Assembly (NCBI RefSeq): GCF_029867415.1
Contig: NC_081184.1
Location: forward strand, 112,675,476 to 112,739,475
Origin: Vicia villosa
Taxonomy: Eukaryota > Streptophyta > Magnoliopsida > Fabales > Fabaceae
DNA length: 64,000 nucleotides
Reading direction: 5' to 3'
Shown: positions 1 through 10,190 of the stretch, in pieces
How positions within the stretch are numbered: position 1 is the first letter of the stretch
Layout of the letters: each line of letters begins with the position of its first letter
Notes under the pieces: generated by a model
Databases searched by the model: none
The model's input: the letters and a program-made list of their open reading frames with translations, nothing else
What the model was told of the DNA's origin: nothing
Position numbers and translations under genes: made by a program

Positions 1-485
1 GTGAGATTAAGCTTAAACGATTAAGAGAAATATCACAGTTTGTGATTATAGCTTTTAAGAAGCATTGTAATACTCTTAGAAAGATTACATTAAGTTGTAA
101 GTAACTAGAGTGATCGTGTTGATCAGAATACTCTAGGAAGTCTTAGCTTGTGTCTAAGCAGTTGTAATTAGAGTGATCACGTGGTGGTCAGGATACTCTA
201 AGAAAGTCTTAGCTTGTGTCTAAGCAGTTGTTCCTGGAGTGATCAGGTTGTGATCAGGATACTCTAGAAGACTTAGTTGCGGACTAAGTGGAAAACCATT
301 GTAATTCGTGCGATTAGTGGATTAAATCCTCAGTTGAGGTAAATCATCTATGCGGGGGTGGACTGGAGTAGTTTAGTTAACAACGAACCAGGATAAAAAT
401 AACTGTGCAATTTATTTTTATCTGTCAAGTTTTTAAAGCTACACTTATTCAAACCCCCCCTTTCTAAGTGTTTTTCTATCCTTCA
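1..485 (+). mobile_element. 3' part of a Copia-type LTR, truncated by the window edge
   Basis: This stretch matches 62901-63385 almost base for base over its full 485 bp, and that copy is the R/U5 half of a Copia LTR followed by a primer-binding site. Here the LTR ends at the same CTATCCTTCA, but the next bases (CATATAACC) are not a primer site, so it is the 3' LTR of an element lying to the left or a solo LTR. It contains three imperfect copies of a roughly 64 bp unit with 'agagtgatc...gatcaggatactcta...gtcttag' at about 105-285. The upstream half and any target duplication partner are outside the window. Confidence 0.9.
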
Positions 486-1029
486 CATATAACCAGTATT
501 TAGCATTTATCATCAACAATCTATATTCAAAAACATGTTTAGAGCACAAATTTCATGAAATCTAGCATGAACCCTAACAATTCTAAATTGCAATTCTCAC
601 ACAAACATGGATACTAAGCATATAATCAAATCCCCACCATAATCTATCATCATACAATCCCTTATCATGAAAAAATTTCACCCTTACCTTGGTTTGGATT
701 GAAGACAACTTTAATCTTCAATTTGGGATTTGCCCTAGTTTCTCCTCCTCTTCTCTTCTCTTTCACCAAATGTTACTTTTAATTCTATTTTCCCAATTCT
801 CTCTTGTTTTGTTAATCTTACTAACTTTCTTATTATTACTAATGGGCTTAAATCAACACCTCTCAAATATTAATGCTAAATCTCTAAGTTAGGCCCAATA
901 CTAATAATCTCACTAAATCATTACTACTAATTCCTAATAAAATAACATAAAACCAACTAATCACATAGATATCAAATAATTCACAAAACACACAATAAAA
1001 TAAATAATTAAAATAAAACAGGCGTTACA
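486..1029 (-). mobile_element. Ty3/gypsy LTR fragment starting TGTAACGCC (minus strand)
   Basis: Read on the minus strand from 1029, this begins TGTAACGCCTG and runs through AT-rich DNA with 'attgggcctaactt'. The layout resembles the first 250 bp of the solo LTR at 22115, which starts TGTAACACCC and carries 'gttaggcccaata'. TGTAACRCC is a common start of chromovirus (Tekay/Del-type) LTRs. The other end is lost where the Copia LTR abuts at 485. No coding sequence is present; the open frame at 689-892 has no recognisable domain and I treat it as chance. Confidence 0.5.
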
Positions 1030-3339
1030 GCAAGCAGCAAGAATAACAAAAATCCAGAGGTCCGAATGAGCTAGCATCAACAACAAAACGTTAGGACGCA
1101 CTTCAAGGCATCAAATCAAAGCATAAGTATGGTCGGTCGCGAAAGTAAATCGCAACCCATCCTGCAAAAAAACAATGTACAATCACAGTATGATACATAT
1201 ACACCTCACATGAGGGATGAGAGAATGCGCAAGTGGTGTCCCACAAGTAAAGCGGAACACCGAAGCCTCGTCGTATAAGAAATTTGGTATCCCGTAAATA
1301 AAGCGGAATACCGAGCAAACAAGCGGTATCAGTATTGAAATTTGGAATCCTCGTACAAACTCAACAAACATATTAGAAATAACAAAAGTGCAACCTAGAG
1401 TTGCAAAGCTAGCTAAGATAGTGAAAACCGAGAAATAACTCGAAATAGTAAAAGTAACAATGTCAAATTACCAAAGTATGCACAAACGATATCCAAATCA
1501 AACAAACTAAAGTGCATTAGTGCACTATCACTATTTAAACATGTATACAAGTATTATGGAAACCAAAGCAAATATTTACAAGTCAAAAGGTACACCGAAA
1601 CGGGGAAACCGGGCAAAAACCGTAAAAATCAACTTTGTCGGAACGAAGCCAAAATTTTATGGTGAGCTAGAAACGTGTCAAAGAACTCAAATATGCAGCT
1701 GGAATTTATTAAATCGGCTCGGAAGCATGATTTCCGAAACGGGGGGGTGGTAGCGAAAATGGTAAAAAAAAGTCGGCCAAAACCGAAAATAAACCTCAAC
1801 ATCAGCTCCAGAATCATTATTCTACTCAAGAAACAATATTCACACTTACAAAAATTCAAAACGGTTCAAGAGTTATGGTGTTTTCATTTAAACCTGGTGT
1901 GTCGCGTCTATTGGCAAAATTCAGAAGGAAAGAAAAATAAGCATAACGACTCAGCAACTTTCAGCACATATTAATCACAACAAACAGTCCAAATTCTCAT
2001 CCAAACATTTAACAATCAAGCACGAATGGAACCAAGACGATTGAACTAAAATCAACCAACACTTTTTATGCATTTTTAACAATTGACAACAAACAAATTC
2101 ATCACTAATTTTCTGCACTTATCTACCACAATTTAGCTCATTTGAAGTCTACTTTTCATGCTAAATCAACAACTAGACAACAACAAAAGAACACCGCAAT
2201 TGTCAATATTTATTACACTTTTTCATGAGTTAAAAGGAAAGAAAAAAACTACAACAATCAACCATTGAAAATCCTACATTGGCAACCTATCATGTTATTA
2301 AATTTCTACGTCATTTTCTTGTGCAAACAACAACGACAATTAGCTATTAAATTTTCAGCAACTTTTAATCAACAAATGGAGGCTCGAAATCATGTTTAGA
2401 ACAACAATTAAAACATCATTCAAAAAACACACAATTATCAACCATCAACCAAAACTTTTCATGAGTTTTCTTGAAGCACAAACACATTAATGTTGCCTAT
2501 TAGACAAATTCTGCACTATAACAAAACAAAGTTCAATCAAAACAACAACAACATTATCTATTTTCATCAACACTCATGAGTCGTGTTCAACCATGCAAAT
2601 TATGACATTTAAACCAAGCAATTTTCAGCATATGTACATTTAAGCTTCATCAAAACAACACAACAAGTGATAATTTCTTCAAGTATTTTCTCAACTAACA
2701 ATTTGTAAGTATTTTCTTGAATCAACACAATGACACTGTATAATTCCAGCACACATGCATTATCAATTATAGTTCACATCTCAAATTCATCTCAAGAATC
2801 ATACACAAACACGAATCACATGTCATCTATCAACAAACTACATTTTCCATGGATTTTCTTGGGGGAAAAATAAATAAAACTACATCATTTAAAGTTTTCA
2901 GCACTTACATCATTTTTAAAACTCACATTAGCAACAAAAAATTAGCATTCACAAGTCTCCAATATCATCTACGAACCGCCACTATTTACCAACAAGCAAA
3001 ATGTCATCAAGCCACAAGCAAAATTTAGCTTCAATTCAACAATCATTTGTTCATCAAGAATTGCAACAACACTTGAATTCAAAAGTTTTTTCACATTTTT
3101 AAAACTTAACAGCACGCCAATACTGTCACCAATTTACATTGAAGCTTTTACTCAACAACAAGCCAATTATCCACGTCTACAAACAAAAAATGCTAATAGA
3201 TTTTCAGCAACTACACACTTCGAGTCAACAAATCATCATCTTCAGTTTGTCTCAATTAATAATCAACATCAATTTGCATCCAATTTTCACAATCAATGTC
3301 ATACTTCATCAATAACTAACAAACTATGAGCAATAGATG
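1030..3339. other. Gene-free A/C-rich stretch with strong strand bias
   Basis: No domain-bearing reading frame is visible. From about 1950 to 3330 the plus strand is strikingly G-poor and rich in CAA/ACA (minus strand rich in TTG/TGT), as seen in the long untranslated parts of some gypsy LTRs. At 1210-1330 there are two imperfect copies of a 'gtgtcccacaagtaaagcggaacaccga' type unit. Together with the TATA-like site at 3765 this is best read as the downstream part of a minus-strand LTR or a gypsy 5' leader, but the family cannot be fixed by eye. Confidence 0.35.
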
Positions 3340-5150
3340 TTACCTAAGTGGAAATTTTAAGTAAAAGGATGATGATGAATAGCGATGATGATCGGAAGAG
3401 GAGTGAGGAGCCGCGGAAGAGTTACGATTGGGGAAGACAAGCCGCCGATGTTGCGGTGGCGCACGGAGGATCAACAGAGGGACACGCGTAGGAGGCGGAG
3501 GCGTGCGATCGATCTTGCACGGACGGAGGAGAAGCGCTTCGCGGAGGTTCACGGTACCACGCGGAGGAGAGAGTGGCATGAAGGTGGTGGTCGGAAGAGA
3601 GAACATGGTAGTTCGGAGGGAGAAGAGAGTTTGAACTTCAATCCATTCTTGTTGTTGTGTTCTTGAGAATTCGATGAAAATTCTTGGAGTTTTTTAGTAA
3701 TTTGTGAGTTTTGATTTTGAGAGAATGGAGAGAATGATAGAAACTAGAAAGAGAGGGGAAAAAAGTATATATAGTGTGAGCGGTGAAATCTCCGAAATAC
3801 TCTCGAGTATCTCTTTTTTTACTCGTTTTTGGGGAAATACGATTTGATGCGAAATTCGGAAATGAAACCAACGTCAACTCGAAGATGACCAAATTTGTGA
3901 CTCGTAGCCGCGAGAATCGTCTCAATCCGACAAACGGTGAAGAAATTATGCACGTTTGAATGATGAGAAATGTCGGTTCATATAGCGCGACTGTACAGAA
4001 TTTCGTGAGTACCGCTCAAAGAACGCGATCAAACTCATCCTTCAGTTCTAAATCTGAATGAGCGTATTTGACGAAGAATCATAGCTAACGAAATTTCGGA
4101 GAGAATGCCGCTGGAATAGGCTTCATACGGTAAAATCGAAGAAGTTATGAAATTTCAAACTTGCCGCGACGTACCCGAAAACACACTTTTCACTAAAAAA
4201 TTCACGACGCTCTTCAAAATTCTGGGAATTTTCGATGCATAATTGGTCAACGGGCCAAACATGTGAAATGTTGGGGATAATGACACGGAGCTGCAGTTAA
4301 AATCTCGATTGAATTGGACAAGCAGATCATGAGATATGAATTTTTTAGTGTCCGAAAACCTGCGGTTCAGCACTATTTTTCACTGTAAAATCCTAGGTAA
4401 TTTGCAAGTTTCAGAACCTTCTTCATAGAATCCATTGTCGAACCCAACAAACCAAATGGAATAGACCTCGAGACGGAACTTTTTGCATAGGTCTCGCTTC
4501 AAGATGATAATCCAACCAGGAGATATGAATTTTTTAAGCATCTGACCGACTGCAGCTTGGTACACCCGAAGTTTCAAAGACAATTAATTCCCGCCACTTT
4601 CCTTTAAGAATCAGCTTTCGGCTTGAACACAAAAGATATAGAGAATGTCGAAACTATCCCGGCACCACGAGAATCAAACTCCTAGCACCTTCAAGACGAG
4701 ACTTGCAAATTTTTATGTTTCCACCGTGTAAACTGAATTTCGCACCGTATTTTCTTGAAACCATGATAACTCTTTATTATTTCTCTTCGATTTTCAAACG
4801 ACGAAATAAGCGTCCTTCATAACTTATAGCTCAAATAAAGAGGGCGATTTTTGAGTGCAACACTCAGTTGTCTAGAATTCTGATATCGGGTATTGAAATA
4901 TACCCTTTTAGGGTATGATCGGTACGTGAATTACCTTTACTTTCATACAAAATATAAGCTTTAAAAATTATGGATTCTAAAATTATTCTGAGCAGAAAAA
5001 AACACATTTAAACCATTAAAATGGAATGGAAAAAAACTAAAACTAAAATGTAAAAACCGCTTATCAGTTATTCTCTTGATACTCTTAGAACTACAAGAAC
5101 TAGAAGAAAAAAACAAGTTCTTACAAGTATAGGGCGATGTCAATTGTTCT
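3340..5150 (-). mobile_element. Probable U3/promoter part of a minus-strand gypsy LTR
   Basis: On the minus strand 5150-3780 is non-coding sequence with related blocks such as 'aattcatatctc(c/a)tg', seen near 4330 and 4535. This leads into a TATA box at 3774 and then a CT-rich leader ('attctctccattctctc'). A local GC-rich patch (3385-3560) holds overlapping open frames on both strands; the minus frame 3606-3340 is Pro/Arg/Ser-rich and matches no family I know. The architecture of long U3, TATA and pyrimidine-rich leader fits a chromovirus-type LTR, but neither terminus was identified. Confidence 0.4.
3765..3774 (-). promoter_or_regulatory. TATA box of the minus-strand LTR-like region
   Basis: The minus strand reads CTATATATAC, followed 20-40 bases downstream by a CT-rich stretch typical of plant transcription starts. 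No other promoter element is recognisable. The call rests on sequence appearance only. Confidence 0.4.
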
Positions 5151-5459
5151 TGGATTATCTTTTATGACAAGGGTGCTTCTAGATTTCTCGTTTACTGAAC
5201 GTGAGTCCCTACATCAATAGGATGATTTGACTACGACAAGTTCACTGAATTCAAGAAATATGGCGTTGACCTCAAAGAACATATTTAAACCCTAAATGTT
5301 AGGGGTTTAATGTAAGTGGAGGGTAACGAAGTGAGACTTAATACTTTTTGGCGTAAGTTTAATTTATGCCTTTATTTTTGTCCTTTATTCATAACAGTTT
5401 TGGACTCCATGTTTCTTAATTTTAAGTAGAAAGGATGACCATATCTCACTAGCACAAAT
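5151..5459. other. Short spacer before the LINE, nothing recognised
   Basis: AT-rich sequence without a usable frame or repeat. It may hold the decayed 5' boundary of the LINE that becomes recognisable near 5480. Confidence 0.4.
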
Positions 5460-5477
5460 GGATGAATAAGAGCCTCT

Positions 5478-7004
5478 AATCACTATCTCCAAGATGAATT
5501 CTCCAACACGAAATACTTCCACGTGATTATCAAAGGTAGAAGGAGGCAGAACAATATAGTATCGTTACAAGGGATCGATGGTTCCAGTTTGGAGGATGTA
5601 GAGGGTATACGCAGCGAGGTTCTGAGAGTGTTCAGGAACAGGTTTATGGAACCTAACAAATTCAGACCAATAATTAGTGGATTGGAGATTAAGGTCATTG
5701 CACCAGTAGACAAATTGTTTATGGATTCATCTTTTACCCGCGAGGAAGTTAGGGTGGCAGTTTGGGAATCAAATGGCGACAAAAGCCCAGGCCCCGATGG
5801 TTACAACTTTAGATTCTTACAGGAATGCTGGGAGTTTTTAGAGGATGACATTTTCAAGTTTGCTTCTGAATTTCACAAGACGGAAACGCTACCCAAAGCT
5901 ATTACATCGTCTTTTTTAGCCTTAACTCCAAAGAATTTTAATCCGCAGGGTCTCAACGAATATCGACCAATATGTCTCGTGGGTTGTTTATACAAGATTC
6001 TCTCTAAGATTTTGGCTAACAGAATCAAAAAGGTGTTGCCTTCAGTTATCTCCCATTCTCAATCAGCGTTTGTTCCCGGTAGACAAATTTTGGATGGCGT
6101 GTTGGCTTTGAATGAAGTTATCGATCTCGCAAAGAAGGAAAAGAAAGAGTGTTTCATTTTCAAGGCAGACTTTTAACAAGCGTATGATTGCGTAAATTGG
6201 GATTTTCTGAGATCATTATTTCAGAAATTCGGTTTTGGTAGTAATTGGTGTAGGTGGATGGAAGCATGCATATTCAACAGCTCCATGTCTATACTTGTAA
6301 ACGGAAGTCCAACTCAAGATTTTTGGGCCGAGAAGGGCCTCAGACAGGGTGATCCTCTGTCACCTTTCCTCTTCACGTTAGTTGCAGAAATTCTGGCTGA
6401 AATGGTAAAAAAGGCATCACTGTTAGGCATGTTGGAGGGTTTCAATACTAGTGATGACCTGGATGTTAAAATTCTACAATTCGCTGATGACACCGTAACT
6501 TTGGGGAGTGGATGTTGGAACAATGTTAGGAGCATCAAATTGATTTTTAGGGGGTTTGAGTTAATTTCAGGTTTAAAAGTCAATTTCTTCAAGAGCAATA
6601 TTTTCGGGGTGAACATTAAGGAAGATTTCATGGAAGGGGCCTCTCAATTTTTGTGCTGCTGCAGAGATGAACTACCATTCAAATTCCTCGACATTTCAGT
6701 AGGGTCTAATCCAAGGAGATGCGAGACTCGGAACCCGATAATACAAAGCCTCAAGAAAAAACTCTCAAGCTGGAAGGCGCGTTTTCTATCCATAGGAGAA
6801 AGGGTGACTCTATTAAATTTAGTACTATCTAGCATTCCTATCTATACATTGTCATTTTACCGATCCTCGGTTAAGGTTATCAAACAGATTATTCAAATTA
6901 AGAGCAGATTTTTATGGTGCGGGAACGAGGAGAAAAAATGTATCAGCTGGGTTTGTTGGAACAATACTTGTAGACCAAAAGAGGAAGGTGGCCTTGGTAT
7001 CAAA
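5478..7004 (+). pseudogene. LINE ORF2 reverse transcriptase, N-terminal part (nonsense mutated)
   Basis: The protein carries plant L1 reverse transcriptase blocks in order: a KYFH-type linker just before the open frame, SPGPDGYNF, RPICLVGCLYKILSKILANR, SAFVPGRQILDG, then the first catalytic region KADF. The codon after ADF is TAA (6174-6176) where the family has Glu (DFEKAYD). After that stop the frame stays open: GLRQGDPLSPFLF, the catalytic FADD at 6480-6491, and the thumb region SSWKARFLSIGERVTLL. It ends at GGLGIK where the Copia element enters at 7005. Both catalytic Asp pairs are still encoded but the stop makes the copy inactive. Confidence 0.93.
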
Positions 7005-8494
7005 TGTGAATACAAGATCACACTCACAAAGATGTTTTTGATTCATGGCAAACTCAACAAGCATACAAGCAACAAGGCACAAGCAGAAGAACTCAAAGAA
7101 AAGCAAGCATTGGTCACTCATGACAGAGCAGGTCGACCTACTATGCATATAGGTCGACTCAATACAAGTAAAACAAGAGGAACTCAGAAAAACAGCAGTT
7201 AGGTCGACCTACTCCCAACCCAGGTCGACCTAAAATGGAGAAATTTACATATCATTCTGCTAGGTCGACCTACACAACAACTAGATCGACCTAAATTGAG
7301 GAAAGGTCCCCAAAACGTATCTGAAGTGGATTCTGGTCGACCTACTTCTTTAACAGGTCGACCTAACTGGGAACAAATGTTATTCAAAGGATATGCAGCT
7401 CTGTTAGGTCGACCTAAGCACTACAAGAGGTCGACCTATTTGATCAAAAATGCCAAATTTCTGGTTTTCTCTGCTCCAACTGATAAGCTCTCATATATAT
7501 TGTCCAAGGTTCATTATTGCTTCTAAACACCAACAACTGAAAGATACACAAAGGCTTCTCATCTTCGTTCTTCATCATCTCCAACACAATTACACATAAT
7601 CATTCTTGTGTTGAGGGTTAGTGATCGAGTTCGATAACGTCCATGGAACGGAATTGAAGATTCCTAGTGAGTGAAGATTTGTGGGGTTTTTAGTGAATAA
7701 AATCTGAGGGTTTTGTCCTCCAAGATTGGTGAATTTTGGGGGTTTTTATCAAGAGGCTTCATCAAGGATCCAGCTAAGTGTGAAGATTGTAGAACAAGTG
7801 TTCAAGCAATTCAAGACACTGCAGAAAGGGATCAAAGTGAAGCTCTTGGAAGACCTTAATCTGGCTCAAGATTAAGGGGGAAGAAGATTCAAAGGATCGA
7901 CAAATTTGGTTTATTGTTTATCGCTTTGTTATCTTCTTTGTATAAACTGCTTTCAACATTAATGGAAGATTTCCCAATTTCAATTTGGAATTGGGGGCAG
8001 ACGTAGTCGTAGCGAGGACGATCGACGAACTGCCTAAACAAATATCGTGTTCTTGTCGCTTTTATCTTTTCATTTACGTTCTGTTCATATTTGGTTATAA
8101 TTGCAAATTGATCAACGATTCGAGTGTTAAAATTGTGAATTAAGGACTTGCATAAACATCACAATTCATCACACATTGAATCACCATCAATTTGATCATT
8201 ATCACCAAGTGTTTGTGTTTTTGCTTCTTTCACTATTACTGCATTGCAAACCAAAGTTTATCAATTTAGAAGTTAATCGATTTTCAGCTGTGAAACGTAT
8301 TGATTCGATAACATATCACTTCATCGTTAATCTCAATTATCTTGTGGTTTTGGCACATATACGACCCTTGCAATAACGGTCCAGAATAGACGCAAGTCGA
8401 TTCAGAACCGCTTTCGCATTAGTTCGAAATAATTTCGAAAAACTCTGTGAGATCTATTCACCCCCCCTCTAGATCCTTAGGCCAGCGTCTAACA
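7005..8494 (+). repeat. 5' LTR of the nested Copia element (1,490 bp)
   Basis: Begins TGTGAATACAAGATCAC and ends GCGTCTAACA. U3 carries the GGTCGACC cluster (7131-7436), then a TATA-like CATATATAT at 7492-7500, giving R/U5 from about 7525 on. It is nearly identical to the 3' LTR with scattered substitutions (for example agatcgacc here versus aggtcgacc there) and small length differences in C and A runs. The insertion is therefore fairly young despite the coding damage. Confidence 0.95.
7131..7436 (+). promoter_or_regulatory. GGTCGACC palindrome cluster in 5' LTR U3
   Basis: Ten sites lie in 306 bp, starting at 7131, 7152 (GGTCGACT), 7202, 7223, 7263, 7284 (GATCGACC), 7335, 7356, 7407 and 7429. 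Eight are perfect, and several extend to the 12 bp palindrome TAGGTCGACCTA. Sites often come in pairs about 21 bp apart (7131/7152, 7202/7223, 7263/7284, 7335/7356, 7407/7429), close to two helical turns. The cluster ends about 55 bp before the TATA-like site. The layout suggests an enhancer read by a dimeric factor; function is inferred. Confidence 0.75.
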
Positions 8495-8496
8495 AG

Positions 8497-8509
8497 TGGC
8501 ATCAAGAGC
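8497..8509 (+). other. Primer-binding site, initiator Met tRNA type
   Basis: TGGCATCAAGAGC starts two bases after the LTR end. The usual Copia site is TGGTATCAGAGC, complementary to the 3' end of initiator tRNA-Met. This copy has a T-to-C change and one extra A. Confidence 0.85.
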
Positions 8510-8549
8510 TCTGGTTTATTCCGTGCTACGTGAAACACTTATTGGAAAG

Positions 8550-10190
8550 ATGGCTTCCGGACCTAAAGGGGCTCACAATAGAGCTCCAGTTTTCAACGGT
8601 GAAAACTATGGCTATTGGAAGGATTGTATGTGTGTCCACATCAATGCAATTGATAGGAATATCTGGACAGCTATTGTCAATGGTCCCTTTCAGATCACCA
8701 TGACAAATGCAGCTGGTGCAGTTGTTCCAAAACCAGAAAATACTTGGGATGCTGAAGATGAAAAGAGATATGGATACGATTGGAAAGCGAGAAACATTCT
8801 AATCTCAGCTCTAGGAGTTGATGAATACTATCGCGTTTCCCATTGTAGATCCGCTAAAGCTATGTGGGACACATTGCAAGTTGCCCACGAGGGAACGAAT
8901 GATGTCAAACTAGATAGAATCAATACGTTAACTCAAGAATTCGAACTCTTCCACATGGAAGATGGTGAATCCATCGAAAACATGCAGAAGAGATTCGTTC
9001 ACTTGAAAAATCGTTTAAATTCTCTTGATAGACCTGTTTCCAATGCAGTTGCTACTAACAAAATCTTAAGATGTTTGAACAGGGAATGGCAACCCAAGGT
9101 TACAGCAATAAAGGAAGCAAATGATCTAAACACCTTAGACATTACCACTCTCTTTGGTAAACTAGAGGAACATGAACAACACCTTAAATGCCTTGACATG
9201 CATGAGAAAAGGGCAAAGAAAGAGAAGAACATGGAGAAAGAGGTAGAGAAGAAGTCAATAGCTCTAAAGGCTTCAAGTTCCAAGACCTCAAGAAAAGAGC
9301 TAGAGGATAGTGATACAAGTGATGACAAAGACTCCGATGATGAGGAAATGGGACTGTTTGTGCGAAGATACAACAAATATCTAAAGAAAAATGGAGCAAA
9401 GCATTCTGACAAAGGCTTGATCAACTATAGAAAGCAATCAAACAAGTTCAAACAAGATGACAACAACAAAGGAAAAATCAAAGGCCCTTGCTTTAATTGT
9501 GGGAAAGTCGGTCACTACAAACCGGATTGTCCATACCTTAAGAAGGAAAAAGAGAAGAACCAAAGCAAAGGTCACAACAAATCTAAAAGAGCCTACATAG
9601 CATGGGAAAGTGATTCATCTAGTGAAAGCTCATCAAGCGATGAAGAAGAATCAGCAAACGTATGCCTTATGGCTCATCAACACAAGAAAAAAAAAGTTGT
9701 AAGTCATCTTAAACCTGAACTCATAGATAAGGTATCTCATTTTCAACTAAAACTTGCTTTTGAAGAATTACATAGAGATGCAATTGAAGCTTTCAAACTT
9801 TTGGCCTCAAATAAGAAATTTTTTTCATATCTTGAATCAAAAGTTGAGAAAACCGAAAAGGATATGGAAGCTTTAAAACAATCTATGCTAGACATTCAAA
9901 AGGATAAAGTTGAAATAGATCCTACATCATGGTTTAGTTGTGAGACATGTCACATTTGGCAAAAAGAAGTAAGAGATCTAAAATCCAAATTAGACAAGGC
10001 TCTACAACCAAAAGTGACTTTTGCGGTTGATCCAAATAAGTTCAAAAGATCGTATACTCCTTTATATAGTAAATACACTTTTGTACCAAAAGTATCAACT
10101 AGCAAATCAGCATATTCTCATCATATTACCTGTCATTATTGTTGCAAAAGGGTCATACCATTGAAAAATGCAATTTTAGGAGGATTTTAG
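8550..10190 (+). CDS. Copia gag polyprotein segment with zinc knuckle
   Basis: The capsid/nucleocapsid part of the Copia polyprotein, which packages element RNA in cytoplasmic particles. The ATG at 8550 (ASGPKGAHNRAP) is chosen because the frame upstream overlaps the primer site. About 546 residues: an N-terminal NGENYGYWKD block of the DUF4219/UBN2 gag family, a lysine/acid-rich linker, a CCHC knuckle CFNCGKVGHYKPDC (CX2CX4HX4C) near 9490-9530, then a coiled-coil-like charged region. It ends at TAG 10188-10190, reached by frame loss. The related frame ILVPKGVF... continues one register away, so gag is no longer fused to pol. Confidence 0.85.
   Translation: MASGPKGAHNRAPVFNGENYGYWKDCMCVHINAIDRNIWTAIVNGPFQITMTNAAGAVVPKPENTWDAEDEKRYGYDWKARNILISALGVDEYYRVSHCRSAKAMWDTLQVAHEGTNDVKLDRINTLTQEFELFHMEDGESIENMQKRFVHLKNRLNSLDRPVSNAVATNKILRCLNREWQPKVTAIKEANDLNTLDITTLFGKLEEHEQHLKCLDMHEKRAKKEKNMEKEVEKKSIALKASSSKTSRKELEDSDTSDDKDSDDEEMGLFVRRYNKYLKKNGAKHSDKGLINYRKQSNKFKQDDNNKGKIKGPCFNCGKVGHYKPDCPYLKKEKEKNQSKGHNKSKRAYIAWESDSSSESSSSDEEESANVCLMAHQHKKKKVVSHLKPELIDKVSHFQLKLAFEELHRDAIEAFKLLASNKKFFSYLESKVEKTEKDMEALKQSMLDIQKDKVEIDPTSWFSCETCHIWQKEVRDLKSKLDKALQPKVTFAVDPNKFKRSYTPLYSKYTFVPKVSTSKSAYSHHITCHYCCKRVIPLKNAILGGF

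Noticed and set aside
3340..3606. Pro/Arg-rich open frame with an upstream TATA box
   Set aside because: GC-rich patch open on both strands, no known domain, within an LTR-like region; not supported as a gene.
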